NCBI RefSeq assembly: GCF_016919175.1 | Contig: NZ_JAFFPU010000067.1 | Location: 130,001 to 160,204, forward strand | Reading direction: 5' to 3' | DNA: 30,204 nucleotides | DNA from: Leptospira ainlahdjerensis | Lineage (GTDB): Bacteria; Spirochaetota; Leptospiria; Leptospirales; Leptospiraceae | Shown: in pieces, positions 9,711-23,023 of the stretch | How positions within the stretch are numbered: position 1 is the first letter of the stretch | How the letters are laid out: every line of letters begins with the position of its first letter | The notes under the pieces: generated by a model | Seen by the model: only the letters and a program-made list of their open reading frames with translations | What the model was told of the DNA's origin: nothing | The model's database searches: none | Program-made: the position numbers and the translations under genes

Positions 9711-10058
9711 AAGATCAGGGCGGGGCGCGCCGCTTTCACAGAGGATTGTCGTAATTCCGACAGATTTTATTTTGAAATTTAAGATAGACTTGCGACAGCT
9801 CCGCGGTCTGAGGAGGACTCGCGGGGAACTTTTCGAAACCTCACATAAAAAGCCGTATTTTTCAACGAGAAGGATTCATTCCCTGAGTTTGCAGCGGCTC
9901 CGATCCCTTTTTCCTGATCTTCAATCTGGAAGTCCGAGAAAACTGTTTTCTTCTTCTTTGAAAAATCTTCGGATACGCATTTCTCCTGAAAAATTCTATC
10001 TGAATAGCGAGCATCTCAGAAGCTTGAAAAATCACTGCGTTGTTTTATCAGGAAAAAA

Positions 10059-10571
10059 ATGCTCTACGAAATCACAATTCTCCAATTTACAAAGATGCTC
10101 AAAAATCTAAGTATTCTCTTAGAAAAGGGATCTTCTTATGCAGAAACCAAAAAGTTCGATGTCGAAATTCTGCTCAATTCCAGACTAGCGCCGGATCAGT
10201 TTCACCTCATCAAACAAGTCCAAATCGCATGCGATACCGCAAAACTGGGAGTTTCTCGTCTTACAGGAAAGGACGCCCCGAAACACGACGACCAAGAAAA
10301 AACGCTCCCTGAACTCCAAATGAGAATCCAATCCGTTCTCGAATACCTTGGAACATTTACGGAAAAGGATTTTAACGATTCTTTCGATCGTAAGATCTCT
10401 CAACCTCGTTGGGAAGGAAAATATCTTACGGGAAAAGAATTTGCAATCCAACACGCGATTCCGAATTTCTATTTTCACATTACGACGGCGTACTCGATTC
10501 TGCGTCATAACGGGGTCGATCTGGGAAAGAAAAATTATCTGGGCGAAATGCCTTTTAAGAGCGGATCCTAA
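10059..10571 (+). CDS. DUF1993 (DinB-like fold) family protein
   Basis: 170 residues, cytosolic, all-helical. The order MLYEITILQFTKMLKNLSILLEKG at the start, the middle LAPDQFHLIKQVQIACDTAK, and the late FAIQHAIPNFYFHITTAYSILRHNGVDLGKKNYLG are typical of DUF1993, a family related to the DinB/YfiT four-helix metal-binding proteins. Biochemical role unknown. His57 and the late His127/His134 pair could bind metal as in DinB-like proteins, but this is inference. The start ATG 10059 has only a weak upstream AGGAA (spacing 6). Its stop is 24 bases before the deacetylase gene, so the two may be co-transcribed. Confidence 0.8.
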   Translation: MLYEITILQFTKMLKNLSILLEKGSSYAETKKFDVEILLNSRLAPDQFHLIKQVQIACDTAKLGVSRLTGKDAPKHDDQEKTLPELQMRIQSVLEYLGTFTEKDFNDSFDRKISQPRWEGKYLTGKEFAIQHAIPNFYFHITTAYSILRHNGVDLGKKNYLGEMPFKSGS

Positions 10572-10595
10572 AATCATCGAAAAACGAGATAAACT

Positions 10596-11489
<894 letters not shown>

Positions 11490-11595
11490 TATTTTCTAAA
11501 TTTGCTAAACGAAATAATTTTTCCTTCTTCCGAATATAATTATGAATTACACAACGAAGGGTTATTTTTGTTATAGTAGATTCAGTACAATTTAG
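11490..11595 (+). other. intergenic gap with a possible -10 box before the GT2 gene
   Basis: A/T-rich. TATAAT at 11535-11540 and TATAGT at 11572-11577 are -10-like; no good -35 is found at 16-18 bases for either, so a promoter is only suggested. Confidence 0.3.
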
Positions 11596-13812
11596 ATGAG
11601 AAAGAATCCGGCTCTTGGAGCAGAATCCATAAATTTGAAGACGAATCGGTATGATAACAACCAGATCTGGATCACTCGCATTTTTCTTTTTTTGACGATT
11701 GTCTCCTGTGTTTTCGCAACGATCGAAATGTTTCAAATCCTCGTCGAAGAGATCCTCGACCGAAGGCCTTTTGCAGCGATCGGGCAAATGGCCTTCATCG
11801 TCATCATTACGTTACTCACTTACGGAAACTTCGTTTATCAATTTACCCGTCTCGGTTATTTTAAAAGACGTCTCAAACACGATCCTCCCAGTCGTGAGGA
11901 AATGGAAATCGTCTACAAGAACGATTCTCCTCCGCTGGCCGTTTTGGTGCCTTCCTATAAGGAAGAATTGGATATCGTTCGAGAAACACTTTTGTCAGCG
12001 GCTCTTCAGGATTATCCGAACAGAAGAGTGGTTTTGCTGATCGACGATCCGCCACAAACGAAAAATTATTCCGATTTTGAAGCCCTTCAGAAGATGAGAA
12101 GCCTCCCGGAATCTCTTCAGCAGGAATTCGAGGAAACGAACGCTCCATTCTTTCACGCCAGAGAAGAATTTTTAAATCGCAAACGTTCCGGATCTCTGAA
12201 CTTAACTTTTGAAACAGAAGAATTGATTCGTCTCTACAAAAGTGCAACTCTTTGGTTTCAAAAACGGATTCTAAGTTACGACGATCTTACGACCAAACGG
12301 GAACTTCCCGAACATACACGTATTTTTATGCGGGATCGTTTTTTTGGAAAATGGGAAGAGTTGCATTCCGAAAGAATTATGGAATTGGAGAATCTGCTTT
12401 CTCAAGGCGGAGCTTCTTTGGAACGAGTCGAAAAAGAATTCAATCGCCTCGCCTGTCTTTTTTCCGTAAATTTTTCAAGCTTCGAAAGAAAAAAATACCT
12501 CAACCTTTCGCATCTTCCCAACAAAGCCATGAACTTAAACAGTTATATCTATCTTTTGGGAAAAAAATGGAAGGAAAGACAAGAATCCCACGGAACCGTT
12601 CTTGAAAAAACCGAAGAGACAAATCCCACTTTCGAAATACCTTCCGCAGAATTTTTAATCACTTTGGACGCGGACAGCGCTCTTCTCCCTGACTACGTTT
12701 TAAAACTCGCTCAGGTCATGGCTTCACCTAACAACGAAAGAATCGCCGTCGTTCAGACTCCCTACAGCGCCATACCGGGGGCCCCGAAACTTCTGGAAAA
12801 AATGGCGGGCGCGACAACCGACATTCAGTATCAGATTCACCAAGGTTTTACTCATTTTGGAGCCACTTTTTGGGTCGGAGCCAATGCGATGCTTCGTTAC
12901 AAAGCCCTCCTTGATATCTGCACCGTTTATGAAGAACGAGGTTATAAGATTTATCGTTATATCCAGGACAATACGGTGATCGAAGATACGGAATCGAGTA
13001 TCGATCTTTTGGGAGTAAATTGGAATCTCTACAACTATCCGGAACGTCTTGCTTACAGCGCGACACCCGCGGATTTCGGCTCGCTTCTCATCCAAAGAAG
13101 AAGATGGGCCAACGGCGGATTGATCATTCTTCCAAAACTTCTTCGCCACGTCTTTCAATGGCCATGGAGCCTTGCCAAGTTTGTGGAGGCATTCTTTCGA
13201 GTTCATTATCTCGGTTCGATCGCCGCGGTTAATATCGGATTGGTGATTTTAATGGGAAGTCCTCTCGGAGAAGGAATGGAAACGTATTGGATCGCGATCT
13301 CTTCTCTTCCTTATTTTTTTCTCTACGGAATGGATCTCGTAGAAATGGGATATCGCTGGATGGACGTCTTCCGAGTTTATGCGTTGAATCTACTCCTCAT
13401 TCCGGTCAATCTCGCCGGAGTATTCATGTCAATGAACCAAGCGATTACCGGAAAACAAATTCCATTCAGCAGAACTCCCAAAGTTATAGGAAGAACCGCG
13501 ATGCCCGCTCTTTATGTCATAGCAGCTTATTCCCTTTTAGCGCAGTTGCTATTCGGTTTTTTTACGAACTACCTTCATAAAAACTGGGCTTATTCTTTCT
13601 ACAATCTGGCGAATGCGATGCTGTTGGGATACGCGATCGTAAAGTTTATAGGACTTCGAGCGAGTTGGGAAGATTTGACGCTTTCTTTGAACAAACCTCC
13701 CGTTGAAATCGTGGAAACCGTCGCGCAGTTGGTGGAACCGAGAGTTACAATCGAACTTGAGACCGCGATGCTCTATGCCAACGACACAACTCCCGGAGAA
13801 CCGATTCAGTAA
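11596..13812 (+). CDS. processive membrane glycosyltransferase, GT2 cellulose-synthase-like
   Basis: 738 residues. Two N-terminal membrane segments (about 22-44 and 56-78), a large cytosolic GT-A domain, and several C-terminal membrane segments (from about 530 to 685). The BcsA-type signature is complete: Asp150/Asp151 (LIDDPP), DxD at Asp358-Ala-Asp360, TED-like Glu463-Asp464 (VIEDTESS), and QxxRW as Gln500-Arg-Arg-Arg503-Trp504. Such enzymes polymerise and export beta-linked glycans such as cellulose, glucosaminan or hyaluronan. No PilZ domain follows the membrane region, so it is not a standard c-di-GMP-activated BcsA. About 200 residues lie between the first Asp pair and the DxD, well over the spacing in BcsA, forming a helical, charged insertion. 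Upstream is a polysaccharide deacetylase. Product unknown. Confidence 0.88.
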   Translation: MRKNPALGAESINLKTNRYDNNQIWITRIFLFLTIVSCVFATIEMFQILVEEILDRRPFAAIGQMAFIVIITLLTYGNFVYQFTRLGYFKRRLKHDPPSREEMEIVYKNDSPPLAVLVPSYKEELDIVRETLLSAALQDYPNRRVVLLIDDPPQTKNYSDFEALQKMRSLPESLQQEFEETNAPFFHAREEFLNRKRSGSLNLTFETEELIRLYKSATLWFQKRILSYDDLTTKRELPEHTRIFMRDRFFGKWEELHSERIMELENLLSQGGASLERVEKEFNRLACLFSVNFSSFERKKYLNLSHLPNKAMNLNSYIYLLGKKWKERQESHGTVLEKTEETNPTFEIPSAEFLITLDADSALLPDYVLKLAQVMASPNNERIAVVQTPYSAIPGAPKLLEKMAGATTDIQYQIHQGFTHFGATFWVGANAMLRYKALLDICTVYEERGYKIYRYIQDNTVIEDTESSIDLLGVNWNLYNYPERLAYSATPADFGSLLIQRRRWANGGLIILPKLLRHVFQWPWSLAKFVEAFFRVHYLGSIAAVNIGLVILMGSPLGEGMETYWIAISSLPYFFLYGMDLVEMGYRWMDVFRVYALNLLLIPVNLAGVFMSMNQAITGKQIPFSRTPKVIGRTAMPALYVIAAYSLLAQLLFGFFTNYLHKNWAYSFYNLANAMLLGYAIVKFIGLRASWEDLTLSLNKPPVEIVETVAQLVEPRVTIELETAMLYANDTTPGEPIQ

Positions 13813-13945
13813 TTCCAATTTTTCTTTTGGAACCGAAGAACATCGCCTCCTAAACTGAAAAGGAAACGAATTCTTAAAAAATGACAACTGGAACGACTCT
13901 AAATTCCTCTTGTCATTTGGTTGCTGAGAAAAACTCTCGTTCTAT

Positions 13946-14596
13946 ATGTCTGCCAATCCAGGACCGGTATCCGTACAGGAAGTTTTGTACAAAACGCGGT
14001 TATTCCTTTCCGGATTTTTCCTCTGTTTGATTCTGACCTCAGGACTCGTTTTCCTTTCACCGCTTTTTTTGATCCAAGACAGTCCGTTTCCAAAAAGCGA
14101 CGCGCTCGTTTTGGAAGTAAAGGAGACACTTCCCAGAGACATTTTAAAAAACGCGGCGGACGGGTTCAAAAAGGGTTACGCCGGAATAATCATCATTTTA
14201 TATTCACCGGCGACTGCAAATTCCAATTTAGGAATCGGACTCGATCTCACGCAGGAGATTCAAGGCTCTCTCGTAGGCATGGGAGTGGAAGAGTCCAAAA
14301 TTCTCATCTATAAACTCGAGCCGTATCCAGCGGGTGCGAAGAATTTTTCAAAATCCCTTTTGAAGATCTGTCTCGATCGGCAACTGAAGAATATTCTCAT
14401 TCTTTCCAAAAGATTTGAGTCGGCCCTCAATCAAAAAATTTACGAATCCGTTCTGGGACCGGCCGGGCTCAAAGTCCATATCGTTCCTCTTGCGGATCGA
14501 ACGAGTCTTTCCAATTGGTTTTTGACCGAAGAAGGATTTGAACTTGTGTTTACAAATTTAGCCAGAACGTTTTATCAAATACTCCCAGGGAAATAG
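13946..14596 (+). CDS. membrane-anchored DUF218 (SanA/YdcF/ElyC)-like protein
   Basis: 216 residues with one N-terminal membrane segment (about residues 17-43) and a Rossmann-like domain outside the cytosol. The pattern SDALVLEV..., [66 protein letters not shown] follows the DUF218 order (nucleotide-like strand, helix with 'A.....G', 'G v....i', 'T..n', 'vTs..H..RA'), but the usual E-x-x-S/T-x-N-T and H-x-x-R signatures are eroded. SanA and ElyC act in envelope and lipid-carrier homeostasis; assignment here is by fold-level pattern and is moderate. It ends 7 bases before lysS and so may share its transcript. Confidence 0.7.
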   Translation: MSANPGPVSVQEVLYKTRLFLSGFFLCLILTSGLVFLSPLFLIQDSPFPKSDALVLEVKETLPRDILKNAADGFKKGYAGIIIILYSPATANSNLGIGLDLTQEIQGSLVGMGVEESKILIYKLEPYPAGAKNFSKSLLKICLDRQLKNILILSKRFESALNQKIYESVLGPAGLKVHIVPLADRTSLSNWFLTEEGFELVFTNLARTFYQILPGK

Positions 14597-14603
14597 AATC
14601 GTA

Positions 14604-16100
<1,497 letters not shown>

Positions 16101-16148
16101 TTTAGAATATCGTAATACAGATCTCCGCTTTTCAAATTGGAATCTTAC

Positions 16149-16182
16149 AAAAAAGGCCTTGGAAGTTTCCAAGGCCTTTTTT
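16149..16182. terminator. bidirectional intrinsic terminator
   Basis: Perfect inverted repeat: 16-base arms (A-run plus GGCCTTGGAA and its complement plus T-run) around a 2-base loop. T-runs on both strands let it stop lysS from the left and the minus-strand unit from the right. Confidence 0.93.
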
Positions 16183-16223
16183 AATGAATCAAAAGACTTT
16201 TTTAAAATATAAGATTGGAAATT

Positions 16224-16562
16224 TCAACCCTGGAGGCGTTTTGTTTTTTTAGGAGTTTCGGTCATAAGTCGAAGCGAAAAGTGATCCACTAAAATATCAA
16301 TACGTTCTCCAAGTGCGGAAATCGAACGATCCAAACGAGATTCTACCCGACGGATATCCGTTTTTAATTCGGCCTCAAAATACAAAAGATCGGATTTCAT
16401 TTCTTTTTTGGACTCCTCCAATTGTGAAAAAAGCTGTTTCCAAACAAGATGCAAAAAACCGAGAAGAGATCCAAAACCAATAACGGTTGTTAAAAACAAA
16501 GTAATAAAACTGTAATCAAGTATACACGGAATTCTACCGTAAAAATTGAAGGGCGCAAGCAT
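16224..16562 (-). CDS. small membrane protein with coiled-coil tail
   Basis: 112 residues, function unknown. One strong membrane segment (about residues 17-42), then a charged helical stretch (about 48-95, with regular heptad-like Leu/Glu/Arg spacing: EAELKTDIRRVESRLDRSISALGERID) that is probably a coiled coil. The layout resembles small phage-holin-like or DUF1640-type scaffold proteins, but no family is recognised. No ribosome site is visible; on the minus strand TATAAT (16579-16574) lies only 11 bases before the ATG, so a transcript from it would be nearly leaderless. It ends 42 bases from the bidirectional terminator. Confidence 0.65.
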   Translation of the reverse strand: MLAPFNFYGRIPCILDYSFITLFLTTVIGFGSLLGFLHLVWKQLFSQLEESKKEMKSDLLYFEAELKTDIRRVESRLDRSISALGERIDILVDHFSLRLMTETPKKTKRLQG

Positions 16563-16640
16563 TTAAAAAAAACATTATAAAACATAAATATACGATTTCT
16601 TATCTTACGACAAGAAATTGCAGTGGCTCCAATCGTATGA

Positions 16641-17486
<846 letters not shown>

Positions 17487-17530
17487 CCTAAAGGCATCCT
17501 ATACGACATAAGTTCAGAGTCAATTGAAAG

Positions 17531-18190
17531 TTACCGCTTTCGAGTCCGTATTTTTTCGGCAGCGGCTCGAAATTCTTCCTCCAAACAAACCATGGAAATG
17601 CTGGAGAGCAAAAACGAACCTTGTTCCAAAATGGAATCCAGATGGGGGACCTGAATTCCTCCGATCAGTGTTACCGGAACCGATGCGGTCTGTGTAAGTT
17701 TTCCCAAGTTCTCAAGACCTAGCGCAGATTTGGCGTCTTCTTTGTTTTCCGTCGGAAAGATCGGACCCAAACCCGTATAATTCCAAAGAGAAGAATCCAG
17801 GGTTTCCACCTCTTCGACGGTATGAGACGAAGTTCCTAAAAATAATTTCGATTCTCTCAGTGAAATTTTTTCTTCATTGTTCAAAGATTCGTAATCTTCT
17901 TTTCCAACATGAGCGCCAAAACAATCAAACCGGATCGCTTCTTTCCAATAGTCGTTGAGAATCCAAGGAATCGAAGGATATTTGTCTAACAGCGTTTTTA
18001 CGAGCGAGTTCAACTCCTCGGAGCTTACATTCTTCGCACGGATCTGAATCCAAGGAACCAGATCTGGATATTCCAGCCAAAGTTTCGGAAGCTCGAAGAA
18101 ATTCAGATTCTTCTTTTTACAAAAGTCCAAATCCAGAATCGGATACAAACCGGAATGTTTCCAAACGTTCGGTTCAACCACCGCCGACAA
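17531..18190 (-). CDS. thiE: thiamine phosphate synthase
   Basis: 219 residues from TTG 18190; GTG 18181 (216 residues) is an equally possible start because AAGG (18195-18192) is 10 bases before it but touches the TTG. Joins the pyrimidine HMP-PP and the thiazole phosphate to give thiamine phosphate. A TIM barrel with YPILD (strand 1), IQIRAKN (strand 2; QxR(x)K phosphate/pyrimidine contact), ILND (strand 3), [32 protein letters not shown] and LIGGI. The gene overlaps the end of thiS by 17 bases (or 8 from the GTG), so translation is coupled. Conserved motifs are present though the sequence is diverged from enteric ThiE. Confidence 0.85.
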   Translation of the reverse strand: MSAVVEPNVWKHSGLYPILDLDFCKKKNLNFFELPKLWLEYPDLVPWIQIRAKNVSSEELNSLVKTLLDKYPSIPWILNDYWKEAIRFDCFGAHVGKEDYESLNNEEKISLRESKLFLGTSSHTVEEVETLDSSLWNYTGLGPIFPTENKEDAKSALGLENLGKLTQTASVPVTLIGGIQVPHLDSILEQGSFLLSSISMVCLEEEFRAAAEKIRTRKR

Positions 18191-18374
18191 ACCTTAGTAT
18201 CTCGAGTTGATCTTCTTCTTCCAATACCGTTTGACCCCAAAACTCTCTCGGAAGAATCTTTCCGTTTTTTTGGATCGCAACCATCTCCGGCTTGATCTTC
18301 AAATATTCTAATAGATCTGAAATTTGTGACGATTTCAATTCAGAAAGGAGAAGTTTTTTTCCATTCACTTTCAT
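18174..18374 (-). CDS. thiS: sulfur carrier protein ThiS
   Basis: 66 residues with a ubiquitin-like fold and a C-terminal Gly-Gly(-Gly) tail, the residue that is adenylated and thiocarboxylated to carry sulfur for thiazole formation. The pattern MKVNGK, then [15 protein letters not shown] and [15 protein letters not shown] is typical. It is the first gene of a minus-strand unit followed directly by thiE. No thiF, thiG or thiH is in the window. Confidence 0.92.
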   Translation of the reverse strand: MKVNGKKLLLSELKSSQISDLLEYLKIKPEMVAIQKNGKILPREFWGQTVLEEEDQLEILRFVGGG

Positions 18375-18463
18375 AAAGACAACAAAAAAAGTTTGTGTTG
18401 GTTTCTACCTCTGTCCAATCTTTTTTGATTTACGAGGAATTCCTTGCTAGGGATTCTTACCGT

Positions 18464-18748
18464 ATGAGGAAACTGTCTTCGATCATTCTTATTTCCCTTT
18501 TGTCTTTCCTTGTTCTGAGTGGTTGTAATTCTAGAAAAGATGAAACCACCGATAAGGCCGTTTTCAATTTTATCCTTGCTTGTGGTCCGGGTGGAACGAT
18601 CGATTCCTGCAACGCGGTTTGTGCGGAACGTTGGGGTGCGACCGTAACCAGCGCCAATCTGCAAAATCTCAATACTTGCACAAGCGCCTGCACAACAAAC
18701 TGCAATATCGTAAGTTTGTATCTGCAATACAGCGCTCTCAACAAGTAA
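18464..18748 (+). CDS. small cysteine-rich lipoprotein
   Basis: 94 residues from ATG 18464, chosen because it opens directly onto a lipoprotein signal peptide (Arg-Lys, hydrophobic core 7-18, lipobox LVLSGC with Cys21 lipidated); upstream in-frame starts would bury the signal. The mature part is about 74 residues with six further cysteines at 40, 49, 53, 72, 76 and 80, i.e. C-x8-C-x3-C-x18-C-x3-C-x3-C. The twin C-x3-C spacing suggests a helical hairpin stapled by disulfides, or a metal or haem-free redox site. Function unknown. It is divergent from thiS and its 3' end overlaps that of rsmE by 11 bases, so no terminator separates the two. Confidence 0.82.
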   Translation: MRKLSSIILISLLSFLVLSGCNSRKDETTDKAVFNFILACGPGGTIDSCNAVCAERWGATVTSANLQNLNTCTSACTTNCNIVSLYLQYSALNK

Positions 18749-19427
18749 AGTATCGAAACATCGAGGCCGCAAAAACTCCGGCGGTCTCGATTCTCAAAAT
18801 CGAATCGCCTGCCCTTACACTCAAAACTTTTTTCTCTTTTAGTAAATCGGTCTCCTTTGTTCGGAATCCTCCTTCCGGCCCGATGATCCAAATCGAATTC
18901 CGAAAATACTCCGGTTTTAATTTTGATTCTCCTTTCGGATCCATGAGAAAATAAGAATCGTGTTCTTCTTGATACGTTTTTAAAAAATCCTTGAGAGAAA
19001 CCGGAGCGAACACTTCCGGAAGAAAAATCCGCTTGGATTGAGCAGCGGCCTCCTCCGTGATTTTTTGAGCTCTTTCGAGATTAAAATCCTTTCGATCGGA
19101 TTGTTCGAAGTTTAAAAAATAAAAATGAGTCAAACCGAGTTCGGTACCTTTTTGCAAAAGCCATTCCAAACGATTTCCTTTCGGGATCGCGGTTGCAATT
19201 CCGGAAATTCCGTTCTGTTTCGAATGCGTTTTTGATTCTTTGAGAATTCCGCGGTTTGTGTTCGCATCCACTTCGTAGATCCATTCTAATCCGTTTCCGT
19301 TCAAAACACGAACTAACTTTTTCTCCGAATAGATCCGAAGGGCTTTTAAGTGGGAGATTTCATCCCGATTTAAAGAGAATTCGTTCTCGGGATCCCAGGT
19401 TTTTCGAAATAGAATCGTTTCTTCCAA
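18738..19427 (-). CDS. rsmE: 16S rRNA m3U1498 methyltransferase
   Basis: 229 residues, SPOUT family, uses S-adenosylmethionine to methylate N3 of U1498 in 16S rRNA. N-terminal PUA-like part (about 1-75, [26 protein letters not shown]). The knot carries [27 protein letters not shown], the SAM loop [11 protein letters not shown] and the trefoil ILRIETA near the C-terminus. It starts 10 bases after the preceding LolA-like gene and ends inside the 3' end of the convergent lipoprotein gene. Confidence 0.93.
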   Translation of the reverse strand: MEETILFRKTWDPENEFSLNRDEISHLKALRIYSEKKLVRVLNGNGLEWIYEVDANTNRGILKESKTHSKQNGISGIATAIPKGNRLEWLLQKGTELGLTHFYFLNFEQSDRKDFNLERAQKITEEAAAQSKRIFLPEVFAPVSLKDFLKTYQEEHDSYFLMDPKGESKLKPEYFRNSIWIIGPEGGFRTKETDLLKEKKVLSVRAGDSILRIETAGVFAASMFRYFTC

Positions 19428-19437
19428 AACGAAATTC

Positions 19438-20223
19438 CTAACGATTTAGATTGGCGAGGTCGAACAGGGAAGCGTCCGGCTTTACTTCCTTATCTATTTC
19501 AGTATATTCTAATACGCTGATAGAACCGGTGTTTAAATCCAACATCTCCAATCGATTCGCGAGCTCCTCTTTTCCGACCTTTTGATTTTGTTTTACTTTA
19601 ATGGGTCCGTATTTTATATTCATGGTCTTAAACAGAACCCCGTCCTTATCGTGAAAATCGAGACGTGTAGGCTTCAGAGAATCCAAATCCAACAATAGAA
19701 TGAGCTTGGAATAAGAATAAGGAATGATGGGTTTGAGCGAAACCCTCTTAAAAGAATGATCGGAAGTTTTTAGATCGCTCTGAACGATCGGGTTGTAGTT
19801 AGCCTGATAGGAAACTCCGGAGAGATCCATAAAACTAAAACCGGTGGAAAGATGTTGTTCGTATTTTTCCTCGTCCACTTTTCGAAAGATCTTTTTGGAA
19901 AGTACGTTGAAGGCGTAGATCTGTTCGCCTTCGTCTTTGATAAGAATCTTGTATTCCAATCCTCTTCCCCGGCTTTCAAAAAGATAAAGCGTATCCTCGT
20001 CCTTTCGAAAAATGCTTACGTCCCAGCTCCAGGTCTCTCCGGACCTTCGGATCAAAATCAGATTTCCTTTGATCAATCCTTGATTTGATTTTACCAAGGC
20101 TTGATCGAGTCTTGCGACCAATTCCTGCGCGACTCTAGGACCTGTGGATCCTTGCGGGTTTGTTTCTCGGCTAGGAATGGTGAACGCCAAGAAACTTACG
20201 ATCAGCGCAAGAATCCGAATCAA
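19438..20223 (-). CDS. outer-membrane lipoprotein-sorting-like protein (LolA/TP0789 fold)
   Basis: 261 residues, exported: cleavable signal peptide (about 1-17, [17 protein letters not shown]). The body is a half-beta-barrel: [84 protein letters not shown] is the typical order of the spirochaete TP0789 family (LolA-like). Such proteins carry lipids or lipoproteins through the periplasm; the exact cargo is unknown. TTG start 20223, 2 bases after the guaB stop; the AAG of the guaB tail offers little ribosome site, so translation may be coupled. A canonical LolA would be about 200 residues; the extra length is at the C-terminus. Confidence 0.83.
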   Translation of the reverse strand: MIRILALIVSFLAFTIPSRETNPQGSTGPRVAQELVARLDQALVKSNQGLIKGNLILIRRSGETWSWDVSIFRKDEDTLYLFESRGRGLEYKILIKDEGEQIYAFNVLSKKIFRKVDEEKYEQHLSTGFSFMDLSGVSYQANYNPIVQSDLKTSDHSFKRVSLKPIIPYSYSKLILLLDLDSLKPTRLDFHDKDGVLFKTMNIKYGPIKVKQNQKVGKEELANRLEMLDLNTGSISVLEYTEIDKEVKPDASLFDLANLNR

Positions 20224-20225
20224 AC

Positions 20226-21755
<1,530 letters not shown>

Positions 21756-21832
21756 TATTCCTTACCTAGTACATAAAAGGTAAACAGAGAACTGAGATCA
21801 AGAGAATTTCCCCTCCTTTACTTTGAAAAACT

Positions 21833-22996
21833 ATGGAAACCATTCAGAGAAAAAAAAGAGAGAAAGAAACGGTCGTCGACCCTGCGAAAAAGTTTCACAT
21901 TATTTCGAAATTTCTCGTAAAAACAGACATCGTCGCGCAATCACCCGGCATCGTAAAACAGATCGTTAAAATTTTGCAGGTCTCCAAAGACGCGACAAAA
22001 ATTCTCATACAAACCAGAACTCCCAATGCGTTTCCTCTCAACAGCCAGGTTACGCTTACAAAACTTCTCGCTAAGTATGTGGAATTGGAATGCGAAGTAT
22101 TGGACGAAAAACCGGGCAATCAGTTGATTCTCGGAGTCTCCGATATTTCGATCGCAAGTAAGGAACGCAGTCTCAATCGAATCGCCCCCCAGGAAGGCGC
22201 AGTCTGGATCACAAATATCCGCACGAGCAAGACGACGATCGACGCGAACCTTTTTAACATCCCAACTTCGGTCAAAGTCAACTTCGCCGATTATGAAACA
22301 AAGTTAAAGTCGAAATTCGATATTCTGAAAATCGACGTTTTTAGCACCATCGGAGACAAGTTCGATATGGTCAAAAAAACCCGGAAAATCCTTTTTATTC
22401 CGGACACTCAAAAGCCGGCAAGTTATGCGCCCTTTGACCAGGACGGTTTTATCGACTACCAAGAGGAAATCGGAGACAAGGACGATATCCGCAAAAAAAT
22501 CATCGAATATGCAAACCAGAAGATTCGCTCAGAACTGATCGTTCCCGTAATCTACCTCAACCACGAGGAACAGGCGATTCCGATCGGTTATGTTCACGCC
22601 CAAAACCGAAACAAGGTGATCGACATTTTGGACGTAATGGAAATCAAAACCCTCACCTTTGAAATGGTGGATCGAATCCGGGAATCGAATACGGTCCTTG
22701 TCAAAGAAAGATTTCCGATCGTCAACATTTCTACGGGAGGCCTTAAAGCGAAGATCAACCACCCCGATCTAAACCAAGACCTCACCAAAAGGGCGGGGTT
22801 TACGTTCGATATCTTCTTTAAGATGCAGGCTCCTCTCACGGCGTTCGGAGTAATCCGGTCCGTAACAAAGGACGCGGATGGAAATTTATATGTGGGACTT
22901 TCGATCGAGGGAAATTCCTCCCGACCAGGGGAAAGAAAAAAATACATCGACAACGTCAATCGCCTTCTAGCGGAAGCCAACCAAGCTCAAGTCTGA
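21833..22996 (+). CDS. DUF1577-type protein with C-terminal PilZ-like domain
   Basis: 387 residues, soluble. I recognise the overall order as the Leptospira DUF1577 family. The N-terminal half has a YcgR-N/PilZN-like beta-rich part ([27 protein letters not shown] at about 83-108). The C-terminal third has a PilZ-type motif Asn298-Ile-Ser300-Thr-Gly-Gly303 (NxSxxG) and a closing strand YVGLSIEG; the RxxxR half of the c-di-GMP site is not clear (RIRES at about 283-287 is the nearest). Binding of c-di-GMP is thus possible, not shown. It is divergent from guaB (80-base gap) and faces an EAL-domain gene 27 bases beyond its stop. Confidence 0.75.
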   Translation: METIQRKKREKETVVDPAKKFHIISKFLVKTDIVAQSPGIVKQIVKILQVSKDATKILIQTRTPNAFPLNSQVTLTKLLAKYVELECEVLDEKPGNQLILGVSDISIASKERSLNRIAPQEGAVWITNIRTSKTTIDANLFNIPTSVKVNFADYETKLKSKFDILKIDVFSTIGDKFDMVKKTRKILFIPDTQKPASYAPFDQDGFIDYQEEIGDKDDIRKKIIEYANQKIRSELIVPVIYLNHEEQAIPIGYVHAQNRNKVIDILDVMEIKTLTFEMVDRIRESNTVLVKERFPIVNISTGGLKAKINHPDLNQDLTKRAGFTFDIFFKMQAPLTAFGVIRSVTKDADGNLYVGLSIEGNSSRPGERKKYIDNVNRLLAEANQAQV

Positions 22997-23023
22997 CTCG
23001 CAGGAAAATAAATTTAGAATTTT

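Noticed and set aside
9772..10110. 112-residue open frame before the DUF1993 gene
   Set aside because: Arg/Ser/Leu-rich low-complexity product, no ribosome site, and it overlaps the well-supported DUF1993 gene in another frame.
13814..13836. TTCCAA...TTGGAA hairpin after the GT2 gene as a terminator
   Set aside because: Only 6-bp A/T-leaning stem with an 8-base loop and no T-run after it.
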